A DNA stretch of 64,000 nt from Nonomuraea sp. PA05 (lineage in GTDB: Bacteria > Actinomycetota > Actinomycetes > Streptosporangiales > Streptosporangiaceae): contig NZ_VSEY01000044.1 of NCBI RefSeq assembly GCF_008086045.1, forward strand, positions 1 through 64,000, read 5' to 3'. The notes beneath the pieces are model-generated. The model ran no database searches. It was not told where the DNA came from and was given only the letters and a program-made list of their open reading frames with translations. The position numbers and the translations under genes are program-made. Position 1 is the first letter of the stretch. Each line of letters begins with the position of its first letter. Shown here in pieces: positions 1-7,034 of this stretch.

Positions 1-1332
1 CTAGTTCTCCCCGCGCAGCAGGTCGAGCGCCTTGGCCACGCCGGGGTCGCGCCCGGTGGCCAGGTCGAGCGCGGTCATCGGGGCGTGGTGATCCACAGGC
101 ACGCCCACCGTGTCGATGGTCTCGCGGGCGGGTCCGAGGTGGCGGACCTTGGGCAGGATCAGGACGCTGCCGTCGTCGAGCAGGTATCCGTCGCCCGGGC
201 CGGAGACGGCTCCGGCCGTGCGCGTGCCGACGAGGGCGCCGATGCCGTTGCCCTTGACGGCCGCGCTGAAGTCGTCGCAGGCCGAGGCGCAGCCGCGGTC
301 GGTGAGGACGACCAGGCGCGCGCCGACCAGCGGGACGCTGTCGTCGGTCCTGTTGGGCACGCAGTCGCCCTCGAACGGGCAGAAGTAGCTGGTGACCTTG
401 CCGTGCGCGAACGCGCCGAGCAGCCGCGTCACCTCGCGGGGCGACCCGCCGCCGTTGCCGCGCAGGTCGAGGACGACCGCCTCCGGCTTGCCCTGCAGCT
501 TGGCGATGACCTGGTCGGCGGCGCCCTGGAAGAAGCCGGGCAGCTTGACGTAGATCGCGCCGCCGGGCAGCGTCTTCGACGTCACCGCCGGGGGCTGCCG
601 CGTGACGGGGGCCGGCTTGATCTCGACGGTGCGGGTCCGTCCGGTCGTGGGGCGCTTGAGCGTGAGCCGGGCCGGGCCGGGAGCGCCGAAGGCGTCAACG
701 AGGCTCTGGTTGACGGTGTCCCCGATGAACGCCGGCACACCGTTGGCCTTGACCAGGATGTCACCGGGCCTGACGTCGGCCTTGGCGGCGGGGCTGCCGG
801 GCAGCACCTGCGTGATGAACAGCGGCGGCCGGGCCGCCGGGTCGAGCCGCGAGCCGTAGGCGGCCGACACACCGGCGATGCCGATGCCGGTCGGCTCGCT
901 CTCCTCCGGCCTCGGCTCGACCCAGTTGGCGTGGTTGTCCTGGAGCCCGGCGACCATGCCGGTGATCGCGGCGCGCAGCGCGGCGGGGTCGCCGGCGCCG
1001 AGCGCCTCGGCGAAGGCGGCCCAGTCGGTGTCGCGGTTGCCGGTCAGGGCGGGGAGCTGGAGGTCGTCGCGGTCGGCGCCGCGCCGCATCAGCTCCTGGG
1101 TGTAGGCCGACATGGCGTTGCGCAGTAACGTCCTGGAGTCCAGGGCCGGGCCGCTGTAGTAGTTGTCCAGCACGCAGTAGTACGCCTGCCGGAGCGTGTT
1201 CACCGAGGTCGGGGGCGCCGACTGCGGCGGTGGCGCCGTGCTGGTGGCGCAGGCGCCGGGGACAGGCTGGGGCGTCGGGGTGAGGCTGACCGCCAGCAGG
1301 GCGGCGGCGACGAAGGTTTTGATCATGGCCAT
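1..1332 (-). CDS. Secreted S41-family (C-terminal processing) peptidase with PDZ domain
   Basis: A 443-residue exported serine peptidase of the tail-specific protease family. The N-terminus is a short signal peptide (hydrophobic residues about 5-20), then a Pro/Ser-rich linker, a PDZ domain at about 147-225 (ITQVLPGSPAAKA, GDILVKANG) and the S41 core. LDLRGNGGGSP at 289-298 and DRGCASACDDF at 345-355 are typical of the family, and Ser350 is the probable nucleophile. Four cysteines lie in the mature part. The start could be codon 1 or the ATG two codons later (1326); neither has a clear ribosome site. It is divergent from the two-component genes at 1403-3174, with only 70 bases between, so it is a plausible target of that system. 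The family call is firm; the substrate is unknown. Confidence 0.9.
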   Translation of the reverse strand: MAMIKTFVAAALLAVSLTPTPQPVPGACATSTAPPPQSAPPTSVNTLRQAYYCVLDNYYSGPALDSRTLLRNAMSAYTQELMRRGADRDDLQLPALTGNRDTDWAAFAEALGAGDPAALRAAITGMVAGLQDNHANWVEPRPEESEPTGIGIAGVSAAYGSRLDPAARPPLFITQVLPGSPAAKADVRPGDILVKANGVPAFIGDTVNQSLVDAFGAPGPARLTLKRPTTGRTRTVEIKPAPVTRQPPAVTSKTLPGGAIYVKLPGFFQGAADQVIAKLQGKPEAVVLDLRGNGGGSPREVTRLLGAFAHGKVTSYFCPFEGDCVPNRTDDSVPLVGARLVVLTDRGCASACDDFSAAVKGNGIGALVGTRTAGAVSGPGDGYLLDDGSVLILPKVRHLGPARETIDTVGVPVDHHAPMTALDLATGRDPGVAKALDLLRGEN

Positions 1333-1352
1333 GAGGATGGCCGGGGGCGGGT

Positions 1353-1391
1353 TTCACGGCTGTGAACGTGACCGTTAACGCCGCTGTTACC
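1353..1391. promoter_or_regulatory. Candidate operator region between S41 peptidase and two-component system
   Basis: The 70-base divergent gap contains a 5-4-5 inverted repeat (TTCAC-GGCT-GTGAA, 1353-1366), then two GTTAAC/GTTACC direct-repeat hexamers at 1374-1379 and 1386-1391, 12 bases apart start to start. Direct repeats about one helical turn apart are typical of OmpR-family sites, so this may be the autoregulatory site of the adjacent response regulator. The assignment is inferred from position and spacing only. Confidence 0.35.
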
Positions 1392-1402
1392 ACCCTTCGG
1401 AT

Positions 1403-2068
1403 ATGCACGTCGATATGCGGGTTCTGGTAGTGGAAGACGAACGTGATCTGGCCGACCTGGTGGCCGTGGGGCTGCGCCGCCACGCCATGGCCGTCGACGT
1501 GGTGTACGACGGGGCCGCCGCCGTGGAGCGGCTGGCGGTGCACGACTACGACGTTCTCGTGCTGGATCGCGACCTGCCCGAGCTGCACGGCGACCTCGTC
1601 TGCCGCGAGGTGGTGGCGCGCGGCAGCCGTACCAGGATCCTGATGATGACGGCGGCGGCGTCGGTGCCGGACCGGGTGGCGGGGCTCGGCATGGGAGCCG
1701 ACGACTACCTGCCCAAGCCGTTCGACTACGCCGAGCTGGTCGCGCGGGTGCGCGCCCTGGGGCGGCGCAGCCGGCCGCAGGCGCCGCCGGTGCTGTCGCG
1801 GCACGGCATCGTGCTCGACACCCACCTGCTGCAGGCTTCGCGGGACGGGCGGCACCTGCACCTGTCGCTCAAGGAGTTCGCCGTCCTGGAGGTGCTGATG
1901 CGGGCGGAGGGCGCGGTGGTCAGCTCGGAGCGGCTGCTCGAAGAGGCGTGGGACGAGCACACCGACCCGTTCACCACCGTGGTGCGGGTGGTGGTCAGCC
2001 GATTACGGGCGAAGCTGGGCGACCCGCCGTGCATCCAGACGGTCCCCGGCGCGGGATACCTGCTGTGA
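1403..2068 (+). CDS. OmpR/PhoB-family response regulator
   Basis: A 221-residue two-component response regulator. The receiver domain covers about residues 5-120, with the acidic pair ED at 11-12, phospho-acceptor Asp55 (in VLVLDRDLP) and the conserved Lys in LPKPFDY. A winged-helix DNA-binding domain follows (about 128-221), ending in the usual VPGAGYLL. A second possible start, MRVLVV at 1415, fits the receiver fold equally well. The stop codon overlaps the GTG start of the downstream kinase gene (GTGA at 2065-2068), so the two are translationally coupled and form a cognate pair. Likely targets include its own operon and the divergent S41 peptidase. Confidence 0.93.
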   Translation: MHVDMRVLVVEDERDLADLVAVGLRRHAMAVDVVYDGAAAVERLAVHDYDVLVLDRDLPELHGDLVCREVVARGSRTRILMMTAAASVPDRVAGLGMGADDYLPKPFDYAELVARVRALGRRSRPQAPPVLSRHGIVLDTHLLQASRDGRHLHLSLKEFAVLEVLMRAEGAVVSSERLLEEAWDEHTDPFTTVVRVVVSRLRAKLGDPPCIQTVPGAGYLL

Positions 2069-3174
2069 CGACGATCCGGGTACGGCTCACGCTGATCTAC
2101 TCCGGGCTGTTCCTGCTGACCTCGGTCGTGTTGCTGATCACCGTCAACGTGCTGCTGCGGCAGGCGATGGACGCGCGGATCGGCCCGCTCGTCGCGCAGC
2201 CGCCCGAGCGGGTGTGGCTCGGGCCCGGGGAGCGGCCTCCGGCGCCGCGGCTGCCCGACCTGGTCGACGACGTGATCAGCTACCAGTGGGAGATGACCGT
2301 GTTCACGGTCGCGGTCCTGTCGCTGGTCTCGCTGGTCGTCGGCTGGACGATCGCCAGGCGGATCCTGCGCCCGCTGCACCGGATCACCGCCACCGCGCAG
2401 CGGCTGTCCCTGTCGACCCTGCACGAGCGGATCGCGCTCGCCGGGCCGAAGGACGAGCTGAAGGAGCTGGCCGACACCTTCGACGCGATGCTCGACCGGC
2501 TCGAACGCTCCGTCGCGGGGCAGCGGCGGTTCATCGCCAACGCCTCCCACGAGTTGCGGACGCCGCTGGCCGTCCAGCGGGCGGCCATCGAGATCGGGCT
2601 CCCCGAGGACGTCGGGGAGATCCGCGACAAGCTCCTGCTGCACAACCGCCGCGCCGAGAACCTCATCGACGCCCTCCTGGTGCTGGCCCAGGCGGAGCAC
2701 GGCCTGGACGACAGAAGCCCGGTCGCCCTGGACGAGGTGGTGCGGCTCGTCCTGGCCGAAGGGCGCCCGGACGAGGTCGCCGTGACGGCGCGGACGGAGC
2801 TGTTCGCCGTCGAGGGCGACCCCGTCCTGCTGAACCGGCTCGTCACGAACCTGCTCGACAACGCGGTCCGCTACAACCATCCGGGCGGGACCGTCGAGGT
2901 GACGCTCGCCGGCGGGGTGCTGACGGTCCGCAACACCGGCCCGCACGTGCCCGTCGAACGCTTCGGCGATCTCTTCGAGCCCTTCCGGCGGCTGCACACG
3001 ACCCGTGGACAGGGCGCCGGGCTGGGGTTGTCGATCGTCGCGTCGATCGCGAAGGCGCACGACGCGGAGATGCGGGCGAGCCCCAACCCCGGGGGCGGGC
3101 TGGAGATCGTCGTCACCTTCCCCGGGTCGGCCGAGCCGGTGACCGGGCGGCGGGAGCTCAGCCGGGCGCCCTGA
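2065..3174 (+). CDS. HAMP-containing sensor histidine kinase
   Basis: A 369-residue membrane kinase paired with the upstream regulator. The start is the GTG at 2065, overlapping the regulator stop as GTGA; the open frame continues upstream but only as a shadow. Order: TM1 (about 8-28), a short periplasmic-side loop rich in Pro/Arg, TM2 (about 76-100), HAMP (ending near 150), HisKA with the phospho-His in ASHELRTPLA, then HATPase with the N-box LLDNAVRYNHPGG and a G2-like GAGLGLSIV. The G1 box reads RNTGPHVP rather than DNGPGIP, a variant seen in this kinase group. The sensed signal is unknown; the extracytoplasmic loop is only about 45 residues. It ends at 3174, directly abutting the stop of the convergent methyltransferase (TGATCA at 3172-3177). 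Confidence 0.92.
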   Translation: MTTIRVRLTLIYSGLFLLTSVVLLITVNVLLRQAMDARIGPLVAQPPERVWLGPGERPPAPRLPDLVDDVISYQWEMTVFTVAVLSLVSLVVGWTIARRILRPLHRITATAQRLSLSTLHERIALAGPKDELKELADTFDAMLDRLERSVAGQRRFIANASHELRTPLAVQRAAIEIGLPEDVGEIRDKLLLHNRRAENLIDALLVLAQAEHGLDDRSPVALDEVVRLVLAEGRPDEVAVTARTELFAVEGDPVLLNRLVTNLLDNAVRYNHPGGTVEVTLAGGVLTVRNTGPHVPVERFGDLFEPFRRLHTTRGQGAGLGLSIVASIAKAHDAEMRASPNPGGGLEIVVTFPGSAEPVTGRRELSRAP

Positions 3175-3978
3175 TCAGGGGGTGCGGGCCGCGACGACCG
3201 CCAGCGTCAGGTACGGCACCGTGAACCGGCCGCCGAGCCCGTCGATCGCGGCTCCGACGCCGTCCAGCACCTCGGCCAGCTTGCCAGCCGGGAGCCGGGT
3301 GAGCGCGCCGGTCGTGGGCAGCAGGTCCAGCCACTCGTCGCGGGTGTAGTCCCGCTCCCACTCGAACCGCCACAGCTCCGGCTCGCCGAACCCGCCCGCC
3401 TCCCGGATCCCGTCGGTGAACTTGGCGAACATCTCCGCGTAGACATCGCGCGCCGGCCGCGCCTGCTGGCCCGCGAAGGGTGAGTCGGGCATCACCCTGC
3501 GGAGGACCTCCGCGTACGCCCGCGCGATGGCGGGTGGAGCGTCGAAGACGTGCGCGAAGATCGCCAGCGGCCCGCCGGGACGCAGCAGCCTGGCCGCCTT
3601 GGCCGCGCCCGCGACCGGGTCCACCCAGTGCCACGCCTGGCCTGCGATGACCGCGTCGAACGTGCGGCCCGCCGGCTCCCACGCCTCGAACGTGGCGGCC
3701 TCGGCCTCGACCCCGCTGCGGCGCGCGACTTCGAGCATGCGCTCGTCGGGGTCGACGCCCAGCACGGTGCAGCCGGCCGCCTGGAACTGGCGGGCCTCGA
3801 TGCCGGTGCCGCAGCCGACGTCCAGGACGGCGGGGCCGGGGCTGGCGGCGACGACGCGCTTGACCAGGGCGCCGGGGTAGGGCGGCCGGGCGCGGTCGTA
3901 GCGTTCCGCGTCCGCGCCGAACGACTCCGCGTACTCCCTGGCTTGGTGCGCTGGTTGTCCTTGCGATGAAGTGGGCAT
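3175..3978 (-). CDS. Class I SAM-dependent methyltransferase
   Basis: A methyltransferase of about 267 residues with the Rossmann-like SAM fold: motif I VLDVGCGTGIEARQF near residue 45, an acidic loop at VDPDERML, and motif IV-like AVIAGQAWHWVDP. QAWHWVD is typical of the small-molecule or tRNA-like methyltransferase group (Methyltransf_11/25). I chose the ATG at 3978 (MPTSSQG); an in-frame start 12 codons upstream would put coding sequence through the two operators. The substrate is not evident. Expression is likely repressor-controlled, because the start codon lies inside the first of two tandem palindromes at 3971-4006. Confidence 0.85.
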   Translation of the reverse strand: MPTSSQGQPAHQAREYAESFGADAERYDRARPPYPGALVKRVVAASPGPAVLDVGCGTGIEARQFQAAGCTVLGVDPDERMLEVARRSGVEAEAATFEAWEPAGRTFDAVIAGQAWHWVDPVAGAAKAARLLRPGGPLAIFAHVFDAPPAIARAYAEVLRRVMPDSPFAGQQARPARDVYAEMFAKFTDGIREAGGFGEPELWRFEWERDYTRDEWLDLLPTTGALTRLPAGKLAEVLDGVGAAIDGLGGRFTVPYLTLAVVAARTP

Positions 3979-4015
3979 GCGCCCACCATAGTGGGCGGTC
4001 GCCCACCACGGCAAG
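3971..4015 (-). promoter_or_regulatory. Tandem palindromic operators and near-leaderless promoter of the methyltransferase
   Basis: Two near-identical inverted repeats lie 20 bases apart: GTGGGC-ATGC-GCCCAC (3971-3986) and GTGGGC-GGTC-GCCCAC (3991-4006). Reading the minus strand, a -10 CACTAT (3993-3988) lies 16 bases after CTTGCC (4015-4010), so transcription would begin about 3 bases before the ATG at 3978. The palindromes cover both sides of the -10, a classic repressor arrangement. The binding protein is unidentified; no neighbouring regulator promoter has this motif. Confidence 0.6.
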
Positions 4016-4018
4016 CGG

Positions 4019-4597
4019 TCACCTCGTGAGACGGTCGCGCGCCAGCCGCCTGAGGTGATCGGGGACGGGGCAGGCGTCCATGGCCCGCCGCAGCAGATCC
4101 GCGTCGAAGCCGTGCGTGGCCAGGTGGCCGAGCAGCGGGTCGTACCGATCGGGCCGGTCCCGCATCAGCTCCGTGGCCAGGCGCAGCTCCAGCCGCACCA
4201 CCGGCACCCGGTGGGAACCGCAGACGACCGGGACGTGGTGCCGCCACGGCCCGCTGCCCACGCACTCCAGCGCGTCGGAGTCGGTCTGGCGCTCGACCGT
4301 GCTGAGCTCCAGCACGACCCCGTTCACCTCGAACCTGGTGAAGTACTGCGCCGACCCGGGCAGCCACTGCGCCGGGTGGAGGCAGGGGAAGGCGGAGAGG
4401 GCCGCGGCGAAGGCGTCCAGGTCCTTCCTGTCGGCGAGCAGGACGTCGATGTCGCCGGCGGGGAGCCGCACGCCCTGGAGGAGTGCGGCGCTGGTGCCGC
4501 ACACGCGATACGCCGGCCGCTCTCCGTGGGCCGCGAGCGCGTCGAGGGCCAGGTCCAGCGCCGTGGTGACGTCCATGCGGGTCAGCTTCTCGCTCAT
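4019..4597 (-). CDS. Nucleotidyltransferase-fold protein (AbiEii/MNT-like)
   Basis: A protein of about 192 residues beginning at the ATG 4597; a TTG three codons earlier is less likely. The N-terminal half has the nucleotidyltransferase signature: a helix, then CGTSAALLQGVRLPAGDIDVLLAD, where G-S/T plus the D-x-D pair would bind the metal-nucleotide. A further acidic strand is VNGVVLELST. The C-terminal half is helical, with RLELRLATELMRDRPDRYDP. This pattern occurs in kanamycin nucleotidyltransferase-like and AbiEii-like proteins. The acceptor is unknown, and no antitoxin-like partner is adjacent, so toxin function is not supported. Confidence 0.6.
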   Translation of the reverse strand: MSEKLTRMDVTTALDLALDALAAHGERPAYRVCGTSAALLQGVRLPAGDIDVLLADRKDLDAFAAALSAFPCLHPAQWLPGSAQYFTRFEVNGVVLELSTVERQTDSDALECVGSGPWRHHVPVVCGSHRVPVVRLELRLATELMRDRPDRYDPLLGHLATHGFDADLLRRAMDACPVPDHLRRLARDRLTR

Positions 4598-4651
4598 GGA
4601 CGTCAACGTAACGACGCCGGAGGCACGCGCGTCAGGCCTGTCGCGGCGCGA

Positions 4652-4846
4652 TCAGTAGACGGCGCGGCCGACCCGGACGGGCACGCCGGCGGACCACCGG
4701 CCGGAGGTGACGTCCTGCGCGCGGGCGTAGGCGTTTGCCGGACGGCCTGGCCCTGAGCAGTCGAACTTGCCGGTCTGCTTGCCCCAGCTCCCGACCTCGG
4801 CCATCATCGGGCGGTTCCAGGTGAAGGTCTTGCTGTCGGGACTCAT
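4652..4846 (-). CDS. Small conserved-looking hypothetical protein (64 aa)
   Basis: A 64-residue basic protein with four Trp/Tyr-rich patches and a single Cys, no membrane segment and no signal peptide. It is supported as a real gene by a strong ribosome site (GGAGAGG, 8 bases before the ATG at 4846) and by its position just downstream of the DUF1772 gene on the same strand, 64 bases away. I do not recognise a family; the Trp/Gly content suggests a small folded domain. Confidence 0.5.
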   Translation of the reverse strand: MSPDSKTFTWNRPMMAEVGSWGKQTGKFDCSGPGRPANAYARAQDVTSGRWSAGVPVRVGRAVY

Positions 4847-4910
4847 GGCGTTCGCCTCTCCGGCGGGGCCAGGGCGACCAGCGCCACGGCCGCGTTCATG
4901 ATCCTGCGTG

Positions 4911-5429
4911 TCACGGGACGTTGCTCTCCAGCGGGAGATCGGTCCGGTTCAGCGGTGCGGGTCTGTCGTGGTCGAGGCCCTGGGCGGCGATCAGGCACGC
5001 GAACGCGGCGAGGGCGAGCACCGCGCGCAGGAGGTGCAGGCCGAGCCACCGCTGCCGGATCTCGTGCCAGCCGGCGGGCGGCTGGGCGGGATCCCAGCCG
5101 TTCGCGATCCGGTTGAGCGGCTCCATCCCCGCCACGGTGAGGGCGACGGTGGCGACGAGCAGGATCAGCGCGGCCGTGCAGGCGCCGAACGCCGGCCATC
5201 CCCGCTGCCACGACAGGGCCGAGGCGACGAGCGTCACCCCGATGCCGGCCAGCAGGAACGGCGGCATGGCCCGGCCGTAGTCGGCGTTGAGCGCCTGCCA
5301 GTACGTGACGTAGGCCGCGCCCGGCATCCGCGCCACCGAAGGGGCGATGACGACGAAGAGGACGCCGCCCGCGTACAGGCCGGCCAGCGCCGTCGCGACC
5401 ATCCGGGACACGGTGAGCAGCAGGGACAC
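4911..5429 (-). CDS. DUF1772-type (anthrone oxygenase-like) membrane protein
   Basis: A 172-residue integral membrane protein with four hydrophobic helices (about 4-28, 54-72, 80-101 and 132-152) and the conserved polar stretch YVTYWQALNADYGRAMPPF after the first helix. This matches the DUF1772 family, some members of which are described as anthrone oxygenase-like. The start is the GTG at 5429, preceded by GGGGAGG at 6 bases. It is divergent from a TetR regulator at 5521 with 91 bases between, where a large inverted repeat lies, so it is probably the repressor target. It may be co-transcribed with the 64-residue gene downstream. Confidence 0.75.
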   Translation of the reverse strand: MSLLLTVSRMVATALAGLYAGGVLFVVIAPSVARMPGAAYVTYWQALNADYGRAMPPFLLAGIGVTLVASALSWQRGWPAFGACTAALILLVATVALTVAGMEPLNRIANGWDPAQPPAGWHEIRQRWLGLHLLRAVLALAAFACLIAAQGLDHDRPAPLNRTDLPLESNVP

Positions 5430-5452
5430 GGTGCGCCTCCCCAGACGACACT

Positions 5453-5495
5453 TTGACTAGAACCGCACCTTTTCATTAGATACGCTTCTAGTCAA
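5453..5495. promoter_or_regulatory. 10-bp inverted repeat and promoter between DUF1772 gene and tetR
   Basis: Perfect arms TTGACTAGAA (5453-5462) and TTCTAGTCAA (5486-5495) are 23 bases apart. On the plus strand the first arm contains a -35 (TTGACT, 5453-5458) placed 17 bases from TTAGAT (5476-5481), a good promoter for the TetR gene. The second arm would overlay its transcription start. Binding at both arms would shut off tetR and block the divergent gene, so autorepression by this TetR protein is likely. Confidence 0.6.
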
Positions 5496-5520
5496 TATAC
5501 TTCTGAAATCATGGTTCGCG

Positions 5521-6186
5521 ATGTCCGAGCAGAAGAAGCGCCGCGCCTACTCCAGCGCCCTGCGCCAGGAGCAGGCCCAGGCCACGCGGCAGAAGATCGC
5601 GACGGCCGCACGGGAGCTGATGATCAGGAAGGGCTACGCCGACACCACCATGGCGGAGGTGGCGCGCGAGGCGGGCGTCGCGGTTCAGACGCTGTACACG
5701 TCCTGCCCGGGCGGCAAGCCGGCGCTGGCCAAGCTGGTCCATGACATCACCCTGGCCGGAGACGCCCGTCCCACGCCGCAGAGCGACCGCCCCGAGGTGC
5801 AGGCGATCATCGACGAGCCGGACCCCGTCCGCAAGCTGGCCCTGTACGCCGCCATGGCCACGGCGATCCTGCGGCGCGTCACACCCGTGCACCGCGTGCT
5901 GCGCGCGGCGGCCGCCGCGTCGCCGGCCGACACGGGGCTCCAGGACGTGCTGGCCGGCATCGAACGTGAGCGCCTGAGGGGCAGCCGCGGCCCCGCCGAG
6001 CACCTGCACGCGATCGGCGTTCTGCGCCCGGGCCTGCCCGCGGCCAGGGCGGCCGAGCAGATCTACGTGCTCACCTCGACGGAGAACTTCGAGAAGCTCA
6101 CCGAGGTGTGCGGGTGGAGCGCGGCCGAGTACGAGGAGTGGCTGGCCACCCTGCTGGCCGCCGCCCTCCTCAGGCCCGCGACCTGA
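5521..6186 (+). CDS. TetR-family transcriptional regulator
   Basis: A 221-residue regulator with the TetR N-terminal helix-turn-helix at about 18-65 (TRQKIATAARELMIRKGYADTTM..., then VAREAGVAVQTLYTS). The usual FxxK region is replaced by CPGGKPALAK, an unusual Cys-Pro-Gly-Gly turn. The C-terminal ligand domain is helical with no recognised subfamily. The start is the ATG at 5521, with only a weak ribosome site. It is convergent with the DUF4386 gene, with a single base between the stops, and divergent from the DUF1772 gene, its likely target. Confidence 0.88.
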   Translation: MSEQKKRRAYSSALRQEQAQATRQKIATAARELMIRKGYADTTMAEVAREAGVAVQTLYTSCPGGKPALAKLVHDITLAGDARPTPQSDRPEVQAIIDEPDPVRKLALYAAMATAILRRVTPVHRVLRAAAAASPADTGLQDVLAGIERERLRGSRGPAEHLHAIGVLRPGLPAARAAEQIYVLTSTENFEKLTEVCGWSAAEYEEWLATLLAAALLRPAT

Positions 6187-6187
6187 T

Positions 6188-6817
6188 TCAGGCGTGCCGG
6201 GGAAGGCCCCTGACGATCAGCCATCCGGCCAGAACCAGGCCCTGCACGGCGAGCGGCGTCGTCATGGCCAGGTACAGCGGGGTGACGACGCCCGTGCGGC
6301 CGAACAGCACCAGGAAGCTCGCCACCAGGGCCGGCACGATCCCGGCGATCCCCCACGCGGACAGCCAGCGCGGGACGGATCTCGACCGGTGGAGGATCCA
6401 GAACAGCAGGAGATCGCCGAGGCCCAGGGAGACGACGACCGCGACGTGGTTGACCAGGTCGCGTGCCGTACGCAGCACCGAGGCGGCCGACTCCGACTCC
6501 AGCACCAGGAACAGGGGCAGGAGGAGCACGCCGACGAGGTGGAAGCCCGCGGCGATCATCCTGAAGCCGAGGAACCCCAGGCTGAGCGCTTCGCTCTGCG
6601 CCTTCAGCGCCGGATACAGGCACAGGGCGAAGCCGACGTAGGCGGGGATCATCACGAACTGGGCCACCGCGCCGATGACGATCTGGCTCTCGTGCGCGGC
6701 GACGAGGCCGAGGAAGTGCGGCTCCTCCAGGACGGGGACGACGCTCGACACTCCGGCGATCATGCCTGCGATGATCAGCACGCCCGCCACGACGGTTGCT
6801 CGCCTGCGCGAATCCAT
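6188..6817 (-). CDS. DUF4386-family membrane protein
   Basis: A 209-residue protein with six predicted hydrophobic helices and the DUF4386 layout: an N-terminal RRRATVVAGVLIIAGMIAG helix and central LGFLGFRMIAAGFHLVG, then WGIAGIVPALVASFL. The function of the family is unknown; members often sit next to TetR or MarR regulators. The ribosome site AAGGGTGAG is close to the ATG at 6817. The promoter carries a pair of TTACAC-type operators (6829-6874), so the gene is probably repressed until a ligand appears. Confidence 0.78.
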   Translation of the reverse strand: MDSRRRATVVAGVLIIAGMIAGVSSVVPVLEEPHFLGLVAAHESQIVIGAVAQFVMIPAYVGFALCLYPALKAQSEALSLGFLGFRMIAAGFHLVGVLLLPLFLVLESESAASVLRTARDLVNHVAVVVSLGLGDLLLFWILHRSRSVPRWLSAWGIAGIVPALVASFLVLFGRTGVVTPLYLAMTTPLAVQGLVLAGWLIVRGLPRHA

Positions 6818-6828
6818 CTCACCCTTCC

Positions 6829-6881
6829 CTTACACCTGTAAGTCGAAGGCCGACCCTACCCTTACACCCGTAAGGCCGCAA
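6829..6881 (-). promoter_or_regulatory. Twin TTACAC palindromes within the DUF4386 promoter
   Basis: CTTACACCTGTAAG (6829-6842) and CTTACACCCGTAAG (6861-6874) are near-identical 14-base palindromes 32 bases apart, about three helical turns. On the minus strand a -35 TTGCGG (6881-6876) and -10 TAGGGT (6858-6853) are separated by 17 bases, and the second palindrome fills that spacer; the first lies just after the expected start. This is a repressor-type arrangement of the TetR or MarR class. The motif differs from that at 5453-5495, so a different regulator is implied. Confidence 0.65.
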
Positions 6882-7034
6882 GGAGTTACCCCGCATCTCC
6901 TAGCAAAAGCGCTGATCAGGGACGCGTAACAACGTCAAAACGGCTTCACGCAGGCACCCGATCGAGCATCCTGGGCATGGCCAGCAGCCTCCCGAGCATC
7001 GCCCTTCTGTTCCCCCCACCCTGAAGAGGTACTC

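Noticed and set aside
4019..4597. Toxin-antitoxin assignment for the nucleotidyltransferase-like protein
   Set aside because: The fold fits AbiEii/MNT-type proteins, but no adjacent antitoxin-like gene is present, so no toxin claim is made.
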